Shown here: piece after piece, positions 56,032 through 64,000 of the stretch
How the letters are laid out: each line of letters opens with the position of its first letter
Numbering within the stretch: the stretch's first letter is position 1
Source of the DNA: Paragyromitra xinjiangensis
Taxonomy: Eukaryota; Ascomycota; Pezizomycetes; Pezizales; Discinaceae
Length of the DNA: 64,000 nucleotides
NCBI GenBank assembly: GCA_038503065.1
Contig: JBCAMK010000009.1
Span: 1,860,001-1,924,000 of the forward strand
Reading direction: 5' to 3'
The notes under the pieces: generated by a model
The model's database searches: none
Seen by the model: only the letters and a program-made list of their open reading frames with translations
Told to the model about the DNA's origin: nothing
Program-made: the position numbers and the translations under genes

Positions 56032-56592
56032 GATATCACTTACTGCCCACATCGCTCTTTATAAGGATACAAGCTACGTCTAGCCTGCGGCCGGATCTAA
56101 AGGGAATATATGCATGTTTACAAAGTCAGTAAACGGAAACTTTGAAGCATTTTTGTTTCTCAAAAATTTAGAAAGACTAAAATATGTTTTTTGTGCTCCT
56201 ACTTTCTGCGTACATGTATGTGGATCAACCCAGCCAAGCCCCAGCCAAGCCTAAGCGAGCCAATGAGAACCCATTAAACTAACAGTGCATGCGACTTTTA
56301 TCTCCTTATGTTGTTTAGATAAACACACATGAGTTGGTAATTTACTACCATTCTAGACGCCAGCTAGTCACTGCTCGACGTTCCCAGATCGACACACTTA
56401 AAGATCAACTCTATCACATTTCTCAGCTACCTCCGTCTTTAACTAACTGATGTAATTACAGCCTCGTCATCATGGAATTAAGCTCTCTTATTAAGATTTA
56501 TTACCATCTCCTTCCCCGCTAGCTAATACGCTTATTTCCATCACTAAACTGTATCTCTAGACCTGCTTGGGGCATATACCTTACATAACCCC
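56032..56592. other. Intergenic, no supported gene
   Basis: No reading frame or repeat was recognised apart from a small CCAGCCAAGCC duplication at about 56230-56250. Confidence 0.5.
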
Positions 56593-57198
56593 TCACATGT
56601 TTGTCATTGATTCATCCGGTCCGAAATCAGCGACAATATTAATCTCTCCGCCGTACACGATCCCAGCTTGACCCTCTGGATCCCAGCACCAATTCTCAGG
56701 CCAGTCATTACCATCGAAGGTAATCACCCCCAGCGAGTTGCTAGGTGTGACCACAGATTGGTATTCCTCATCGTCATATTCCGTAGATGAACCTCCGAAC
56801 TCGTAGTCGCTCATATCAGATTCTTCGACGTGATTGTTGCACAGCTGGATGTTAATCAAGCGATATCGAACTTTTCCAGCCCAGGAAATTTTTAGCTGGT
56901 ACCGTGCCACGAAATCGTCTAGGCTAAGACCGAAATATGATGGCTTATTCATGAGCTTAGTCAGTATATGCCTCTGTAATGAGCAAGGGAAAGGATGAAA
57001 CTATACCTGTTTTCTATCGAGCAGGAAGAACTGCCATTTGAGAAACGTTACGGCCCGATGATCCTGCTCATCATGAGATGATTCAGAAAGTTTGTCCCAA
57101 GAGGGCAGCGGAGTTGGGGGTTCTTCGTATAAGCTTTCACGGTCCGTCATCATGTATCGAAGACGACTAGGCCCCGGCGGGGCGAAGTTGCGGGGCAT
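56593..57198 (-). CDS. Small acidic hypothetical protein (about 184 aa, 2 exons)
   Basis: An ATG at 57198 starts MPRNFAPPGPSRLRYMM. The frame runs to LLDRKQ and then through an intron starting GTATAG at 57006. The acceptor is uncertain: AG after 33 nt (TTACAG) or after 51 nt (CTGACTAAG, exon 2 from 56955). Both keep the frame. The second part (LDDFVARYQLKISWAGKVRYRL) looks structured. It is followed by an acidic stretch (EESDMSDYEFGG, EYDDEEYQ) and a Trp-rich end (NDWPENWCWDPEG). There is no signal peptide or membrane span, and the family is not recognised. It could be a small effector-like or regulatory protein, but there is no evidence for either. Confidence 0.5.
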
Positions 57199-58168
57199 GA
57201 GATATTGGGATGGTATGACAAGATGGGAGTAAATCAGTGGAGTTGTTAGGTGTGACTGTGTTACGGGGTAAATTGTGGGTTGCTCATGACAATTACATGG
57301 TTGTAAGCCTATTGCATTATTGAAGAATCATTCTATCTTGTTTCAATTAGTCTACTGACGTATATCTGCATACTCTATCTGACTCTGACAAATACAATTT
57401 CATTGTGGCTAAACACACCTACGGTACGTGAGTTAAGATCCAGAATACCCTCTTGTGATTCTGCACTTCTATGTAATGGTTACATGTAGTCGTGATCCTA
57501 CGGCTTAGAGTCATTACTTGGCTTGGCTTATGTCACGTGAAGCGAATTAATAGATTAGTCTCTAAAATACGTATTTGCTAGAGCATGATTTAATAAATAA
57601 GAATATATTGATACGAGTACAAGGAAGAAAGAAAATCCCCGCCGAAGCACCCAAGCAAACCTCCACCAGTAAACGGCATGACGCAGACAGTCCACAGACT
57701 ACACAGCAAGCTTCGGAACAGGGGGCGATACTCCCCGGTACCCCCATTTAGCCCGTCGCACAGGGGTCCACTTAATAGCCGATACTCCGCGATTGGCCAT
57801 TACTTATTACACTCGATGCTATTTTACAATCCCTTGCGCTAATATTTGCAAGAATTGCGATTAGAGATAGTACCTACATATCGCTTGAGAGGAGACGCAC
57901 CCCCACCCTAGATTCATTTGCCCCTCGGCGAGTTCCAATGATATGTAATGGAGTGCTATATTGAACTCTGGTACCGGTATCAGATTAGCCAAAGCCTATT
58001 ATCCCTCGGCCGCTGGCAGATACACTCCGTTTCTCCGATCTCACGGATAGGAATAGATGCTCCCGAGGCGCCTCAAGCTCTATATATTTCCATATTTCCG
58101 CAGCTTAGTATCCAAAAAAACTACTACAGCTCCCAACCCATTCATTGAGTAATTACACCTCACTCACC
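57199..58168. other. Divergent intergenic region, no supported gene
   Basis: Upstream sequence for the small acidic protein (-) and the GH3 gene (+). No conserved site was recognised with confidence other than a TATA-like element near 58081. Confidence 0.5.
58081..58089 (+). promoter_or_regulatory. Candidate TATA box of the GH3 gene
   Basis: TATATATTT lies about 88 bp upstream of the ATG at 58169, a plausible core promoter position. Confidence 0.4.
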
Positions 58169-60858
58169 ATGACTGTTCTCACACCACTCCCGCCAAAGCT
58201 CCAAAAAGAGGTCGATGTTGTCCTTGAATCTCTATCACTCGAAGAACAAGTATCGCTTCTCGCCGGAAAGGACTTCTGGAGAACGGTCGAGATCCCCGGT
58301 AAAGTCGCAGGTATCAAAGCTACCGACGGCCCTAGTGGTGCAAGAGGACAATACTTTTCAAACGGAACAAAGGCACGTATTCTCTATCTACAAACTGCCT
58401 ATCATACTAACACCATAACTGTCCTCAGGCTGCATTTTTCCCATCAGGTGTTTCTCTCGCGGCGACATGGAACACCGAGCTTATCCACGAGATAGGTGTG
58501 GCTCTCGGCGAAGAAACAACCACCAAGAAAGCCAATGTCCTTCTCGCTCCTACAGCATGTAACCACCGCTCACCGCTCGGAGGGCGTAACTTTGAGTCGT
58601 TTTCAGAAGATCCATACCTTGCGGGCAAGCTCGCAGCTTCGTACATCCACGGTGTACAATCGCGGAATGTCGCTGTTACGATGAAGCACTTTGTCGCGAA
58701 CGAGCAAGAGAGCAGGCGGTTTTCAGTGAATGAGATCATCGACGAGAGAGCGTTGCGAGAGATCTACTTGAGACCCTTTGAGATTGCGGTGAGGGATGCA
58801 GGGCCATGGGCTATCATGAGTTCTTATAACCAGATAAATGGAGTACGTCATTATCTATACTCCGTGGAGCGCAATTGCTAATAGTAACTACAGCATCACG
58901 CAGACTCCCACCCTTTCAGCCTGAAGCAGGTTCTTCGTAAAGAATGGGGTTTCGACGGACTCGTAATGTCCGACTGGGGCGGTACCAATTCCACCGTGGA
59001 CTCGATCAAAGCCGGTCTAGATCTAGAGATGCCTGGTCCCGCCCATTGTCGTGGAGAGAAGCTTCTTAAAGCTGTGAACGAAAGTAATAACGATCCTGAG
59101 CTACTCTCTGCGATCAAAACTGGTGCTCGTCATGTTCTTGAGCTAGTCGCAAGAACGGGGAGATGGGGGAAGTTCTACGAGGATCCAGAGGAAGCTGTGG
59201 ATAAGCTCGAACATAGAGAATTGATCCGCAAGGCTGGGGCACAGGGGATAGTGTTGTTGAAGAATAATAACAATACCCTCCCTATATCCCCTGATGTCAA
59301 GAAGGTCGCCTGGATCGGGCCAAATGCAAACGAAACCATCGCTGGCGGTGGTGGAAGCGCCAACCTAAACCCACACTATCTAACCAACCCCCTCGATTCC
59401 TTCAATGCCGCCGTCAAAGACAAGAACATCCAAGTCACTCACGAAATCGGGTGCCAGACCGAGAAATGGGTTCGAGTTCTCCCTGTTGATGAAGGCCGGG
59501 CACGCATCGGGCCAAGTGATTCGAGTGGAGTTGGTCTTGTAGTCGACTTCTTCGGCGGACGTGACTGCGAGGGGAAGTCAGTAGTGACGGACATTATGGA
59601 GACTTCTAGCATCCTCTTGTTAGACAGAAAACCATCTATATTAGGCGATCAAGACTATAGCACCAGAATCACAACCTACATCAAGCCCGAAACCACAGGA
59701 GACCACATCATCGGGGTTGGCTCTATCGGACCTACAAAAGTATTCCTCGAGGGTGATTTGTTTATCGACCATACCAACTGGACCGAGCTCGGTGAGCTAT
59801 TCTTCATGACCGGCTCAGAAGAAGTCACGAAGACAGTTCACCTCGAATCAGAGAGATGGTATAAACTCGTCGCCGAAACCACCTCAAAAGGTTCTAACCA
59901 GAAAATTCCCGACATGGGCGACAACCTCGATTTCTCCAACGCAGTTGGCATCCGTATTGGAATCGACAAGGTCCGTAACGCCCAGGAATACATCGATCGT
60001 GCCGCCACCCTCGCCCAGGACTCCGATGTTGCTGTTGTGGTCGTCGGGATGAACAACGAGTGGGAATCCGAGGGATATGATCGCCACACCATGAATCTCC
60101 CTGGAAAACAAAACGAACTCATCTCCGCTGTCGTCAAGGCTAACCCAAGCACCATCGTTGTAAACCAGTCCGGCTGCGCAATCAATATGCCATGGCTCAA
60201 CAGCATCCCAGCGGTTCTCCAAGCTTGGTACCAGGGGCAAGAAGCAGGAAATGCTCTTGCAGATGTCCTTCTAGGTAGAGCTAATCCATCTGGACGCCTT
60301 CCAATTACGTTCCCGGTAAGACTGGAGGATAATCCGTCGTTTGGACGTTTTGGTGATGGGGGAGAGAAGAATGAAGTTCGGTATGCGGAGGGTGTGTATG
60401 TTGGGTATCGTCACTACAACTCAAGGGATATACCTGTTGCTTTTCCTTTCGGTTTTGGATTGTCTTATACTACTTTTGATATCGGTGTTCTGAGGCTTGC
60501 ATCCGGCTCGAAGACATCATGGTCTCTTGGCGGGAAGATTGTTGTCGAAGTGCCAGTGGTGAATACGGGTACCGTTAAAGGGATTGAAACGGTGCAGGTG
60601 TATGTAGCCCCTTCAACCCCGTCCGTTGACAGACCGAGGAGGGAGTTGAAGGGGTTTGGGAGAGTCGAGCTAGAAGCTAGTCAGGAAGGGATTTTAAGGA
60701 TTGAATTAGACCATTTCACGCCGGGATTCTTTTGTGAGCAGAAGAAAAAATGGAGGGCCCTCGAGGGACAGTATTTGATTGAGGTGGGTGAAAATGTGGA
60801 GGATATTGTGGGTGTGGTTAGGGCTAGTGTTGAGCAGGAGTATGAGTGGATATTTTAG
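58169..60858 (+). CDS. GH3 beta-glucosidase with PA14 domain, intracellular (860 aa, 3 exons)
   Basis: Exons 58169-58372, 58429-58842 and 58894-60858. There is no signal peptide (MTVLTPLPPKLQKEVD). The N-terminal barrel has ATDGPSGARG, APTACNHRSPLGGRNFESFS, KHFVANEQE and nucleophile Asp233 in VMSDWGGTNS. A PA14 insert lies at about residues 385-540 (FFGGRDCEG, DHIIGVGSIGPTKVFLEG). The second alpha/beta domain (AVVVVGMNNEWESEGYDR) and the fibronectin-III-like end (PRRELKGFGRVEL) are complete. Family members hydrolyse terminal beta-glucosides. The first intron appears to be GC-AG: exon 1 ends ACAAAG and the intron starts GCACGT. Only this split gives the conserved NGTKAAFFPSGVS junction in frame. 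Confidence 0.92.
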
Positions 60859-61584
60859 AATTTATGGTGGAACATGAATAAACTTAGAGGCCTGCAATGT
60901 TTTATTCTAGAATAGCCGTGACAGAAGACTCCTTACGTGAGCTTGTGGAGTAGTGTGAACTGTAATTATAAGCGATATTATATATACGATACGATATTTT
61001 AACGTTTTGGCAATTATACCATCAATAGAGTGGTTCTTGAATCCTGACGATAAATAAAAATTGTAGGCCATTATCATAATGTTTCTGGACCAGGAGTTAT
61101 AATGAAACTGCAAGTGAGATGATCTAAATTAACTGGTTTCGTGGGGGATGTGCTACACTACAACTGTCCTATAAGAATATAAGGTTGGACCAAGCCTATA
61201 TCTCTAGGCTTATGAAGCAGATATTCTTATAGGAAGTACTGGCGTAGATAAAATAATCCCTGTCCGGTTTAGACATCTAATAAGGCGAAGGTTATCATGA
61301 GCCAAATTCTTATAGGGTGATTATACTATAGCATAAGTAACCAAGCATGAAGAACGAAAGAGGGACACATGAAACTAAACTTAAATTCATAACCGAAAGT
61401 ACATACAGGTATGTACGCGCTGATCTGAACTCCATGTAACGAAATAAGGGAAAAATTGAAGATACGAACCACGAACATAACAAGGAGGGAAAGAAAAAGA
61501 GATCTATTAGGTACCCAAAAATATTGGTACAGGTCAAACGAAATTCCTGAATTCCATACTGGGGTCATACTCGCGGCCTAGAAG
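60859..61584. other. Intergenic between GH3 and kinase genes, no supported gene
   Basis: An AT-rich convergent spacer. It contains a hairpin-forming CCTATAAGAATAT repeat (61168-61233) and a further ATTCTTATAGG word at about 61306. Confidence 0.5.
61168..61233. repeat. Inverted repeat (13 bp perfect arms), possible MITE piece
   Basis: CCTATAAGAATAT at 61168-61180 is the exact reverse complement of ATATTCTTATAGG at 61221-61233. Similar CTTATAAGG and ATTCTTATA words occur near 195, 27980-28085 and 61306, which suggests a dispersed short-element family. Confidence 0.6.
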
Positions 61585-63780
61585 TCATGTCGCCCCTACA
61601 GAGCGTAACAGTTTCTCCACTTCAGTATGCCCACCACGTTTTGCTGCTTCTAGTGCTGTTATACCTCCAGTAATACTAAGTCCAGCATTGACATCCGCCT
61701 TATGCGAGACCAAAAAATCTACCACATCGACATGCCCGCGCTCTGCTGCTGCTTGTACGGCGGTTCTACCAAAAAATAGACCTGGTCCAGCATCAATATC
61801 TGCCCCATGCGAGACCAAAAACTCTACCACACCGACGTGTCCACCCTCTGCTGCTGCTTGCAAGGCTGTCCTGCCCCCAAAGTGACATTGTTCTGCATTG
61901 ACATTTGCATTGTATGAGGAGATCAGGAGCTTGACTAGGTCGACATGTCCACCCTCCGCTGCTGCTTGTAGTGCCGTTCGGCCATAGTCCCTGTTGGGCT
62001 TGGCGTTGACATCTGCGTTGTACAAAGAGATCAAGAGCTCCACTAGTTCAACATGTCCGCTCCCTGCTGCTGCTTGTAGCAGTGTTCGACCCCTGAAAGA
62101 GTTAGGGGTTGGCGCAAATTTGCCCAAGTGCAATCTGAGACGTTCGTTAAACAGCACTATGTTGGTGGAGGGTGCTTGTGGTAACAGGATCGAGTTTATA
62201 TGGATGGATAGATCTCCCCAAAGCAGCCTCACAACTTCAATTTGCCCACACTCAGCTGCGACTTGCAAGCACAGGGATGGCCACCAAGAAAAATCCATGC
62301 TTTTCCTCCTCATATATGGAGAAAGCGCCTCGATGGCTAATTTATATCCCTTTGAGGCAGCCGTATAAAGCAATCTTAAACCCTCCCATTTAGATAAAGA
62401 TAACAATACTGGCGTGATTTTATCTTCGTCGCTATAGGATGTGCAGGCCAGCATAAATTCATGGTCAGCCTCGAGCCCTAAATGCGATCCTAAGGACATA
62501 AATTGGTGTCTCGTAGCTTCACTTTCTTGAGAATCCTCGTTGGGGAACTCCAACAGCCATGCAAGGCCTAGAGCATCGACTACCGTTATCCGAGAGGCAG
62601 GATCGGCAACTAATAAGCGTTTGACAAAATAAACGGCTCTGTTGCCTACTTCCGGTTTTAAAGATCCAGAAAAATCGGCCTCGCCGGAACAGAATTCTTC
62701 TATGAAAGGGCGCCCTGCTATGTCGTTCGGTGACTGAGGATCAAACGTGGTATAGCCCGCGTCTTTAAACGGACTTCTCGAAGTCAAGAGCTCATATACA
62801 ATGCAACCCAAACTCCATATATCTACCGCAAAGGTGTACCTCTTCAGAGGGCGGAACGGAGGTAGAAACCCTAACATTTCTGGGGCCATGTAGGTTTGGC
62901 TTCCGGTAATCGTCATACTTTTGTCTTCCGTAAGTATTCTCGACACCCCAAAATCGCTAAGCTTAGCGATGACTGGTGAAAGCGAGCCTATGAGAACGTT
63001 CTGGAAAGTGGTTAATAAATTATAATAAAAATAGAGCAACATGAGCTTCTCTTAAGAACAGGATCTTACCTGTGGCTTGAGATCGCGATGAATTATTCCC
63101 ATTCCGTGTAAGACATTTAGGCCTCGTAGAAGCTGTTTGGTAATCTTGCTAGCATTCTCTTTTGATTTCGCTGGGAATCCTTGGATGTATTCCTTTAGGT
63201 TGCCGTGCGGCATGTACTCCATAACAAGGTAAGTGAAATCATTACGCTCGTCCTCATACCAGCTAAGAAACTCGACAAATAGATCTTTATGCTAGTTACC
63301 CATTGTTAGCTTCAGCGTGGAAGCTAGAGACCAGGAAGCACTTACACCCCTCACCCGTATCAAAACATTTAATTCTCGTTCAGAATCGGAAGGCTTTAAA
63401 CGCTGGATTCGTTTGACTGCCCTGAACTTCTCCTTCCCTACTTCTTTCTGAAGAAACACGGTCGCGAACCCTCCCTGCCCTATTTTCCTAACCTGCTCCC
63501 ACTCTGTAATAGTCGATTTCCAACTATGGCTCTCATGGATTGTCCGGTCATTGACAAATTTGGCATCAAGCTTGAAATCATCAACCCCTGAGTCAACCTG
63601 CTCCCAATCTGCAGAAGTCCATTCCCGACCGTGACTCTCGCGCATTGCCCGGTCATTGACAGATCTAGCATCGAACCGGTACCCGCCAACCGCCGGGCTA
63701 ACCTGGTCCCAGCTTCCGCTAGAATGTGTGGTCCCGTAACTGCTGACCAGGTCCCAGCTCCCGCTGGGAAATTTACTCAT
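61585..63780 (-). CDS. Protein kinase with C-terminal ankyrin repeats (690 aa, 3 exons)
   Basis: Minus-strand exons 63780-63346, 63291-63070 and 63000-61585. The GT-AG introns are 54 and 69 nt and the frame is continuous. Residues about 23-89 hold two copies of a roughly 35-residue unit (W(D/E)QV ... DA(R/K)xVNDR ... ESH). The kinase domain follows: glycine loop IGQGGFATV, Lys123 (RAVKRIQ), IIHRDLKPQN (Asp215), SDFGVSR (Asp235) and TYMAPEML, so all catalytic residues are present. After the C-lobe, about five ankyrin repeats (GRTALQAAAEGGHVDLVKLL type) run to the end. It is a Ser/Thr kinase, probably with ankyrin-directed substrate or partner choice. The last repeats are very similar to one another, pointing to recent expansion. 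Confidence 0.88.
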
Positions 63781-64000
63781 ATCTACGCTTGGAACTGGAC
63801 CTCGCTGCAGAGACGTTGATTAATGAATAGCTGATAGTCGATTTGTTCTAGTTCTCTTCCTCACCACGGTATAAGCCTTGCACCCCGCTTTCGTTTAAGG
63901 CGAGTGTCTCAGGACTGCACTGCGTCTAGATGGCTGTATTAACAAATATGGCGAAATTCGAAATCCCAAAGTGGCGGGGACGTATGGCCAGTGCCACAAA

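Noticed and set aside
1..64000. CRISPR array, bacterial operons, rRNA genes
   Set aside because: No regularly spaced identical repeats, no ribosome-binding-site-led operons and no rRNA-like sequence. The genes are spliced eukaryotic genes.

Overview
This is about 64 kb of nuclear DNA from a filamentous ascomycete (Pezizomycotina). The evidence is small GT-AG introns of mostly 46-125 nt with CTAAC/CTGAC-type branch points, long AT-rich intergenic stretches, a GABA-type permease with nine introns, a tandem ABCG transporter, fungal GH115, GH43 and GH3 glycosidases, an F-box protein, and a Helo-like (fungal STAND-type) N-terminal domain next to ankyrin repeats. The class is not certain; a plant-litter or plant-associated leotiomycete-like fungus would fit, but that is a guess. 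No rRNA, confident tRNA, CRISPR array or organellar sequence was seen.

Layout. 0-4 kb: repeats, with three copies of a pogo/mariner-type MITE (about 180 bp, TA target sites) inside a local duplication, then a stranded copia-type gag ORF. 4.2-5.5 kb: an F-box gene. 6-8.9 kb: a large ankyrin gene (about 24 repeats) with a Helo-like N-terminus, broken by a frame change and an in-frame stop. 9.1-11.6 kb: a nest of inverted-repeat elements, one carrying a tRNA-like segment. 12.4-14.2 kb: an unrecognised membrane protein. 17.0-19.2 kb (+): GABA/amino-acid permease. 19.7-23.9 kb (-): full-size ABCG transporter, convergent with the permease. 24-28.5 kb: no supported gene. 28.5-29.8 kb: an unrecognised protein with two similar halves. 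30-32.3 kb: an ankyrin fragment and an F-box/ankyrin gene. 32.9-35.4 kb: secreted amidase-signature enzyme. 35.9-37.2 kb (-): GH43 endo-arabinanase. 39.8-41.2 kb: epoxide hydrolase. 41.3-42.7 kb (-): two small coiled-coil ORFs. 43.6-46.9 kb (-): GH115 alpha-glucuronidase. 48.4-54.8 kb (+): a giant five-exon gene joining a Ulp1-like cysteine peptidase to an unknown region, a repeat coiled coil, an Ala/Pro/Val tract and a basic/acidic Lys-Pro/Glu tail. 56.6-57.2 kb (-): small acidic protein. 58.2-60.9 kb (+): intracellular GH3 beta-glucosidase with PA14. 61.6-63.8 kb (-): protein kinase with C-terminal ankyrin repeats.

Two functional themes stand out. One is plant cell-wall polysaccharide breakdown and uptake: arabinanase, xylan alpha-glucuronidase and beta-glucosidase, with a permease, an exporter, an epoxide hydrolase and an amidase. 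These are dispersed over some 25 kb on both strands and are not a cluster. The other is expanding repeat-protein families (F-box/ankyrin, Helo-like/ankyrin, kinase/ankyrin, Ulp1 with low complexity), of the sort seen in fast-evolving ubiquitin/SUMO, signalling and non-self recognition repertoires. Exon boundaries were derived by hand from reading frame, splice consensus and protein-family continuity. All multi-exon models given here keep the frame from ATG to stop.
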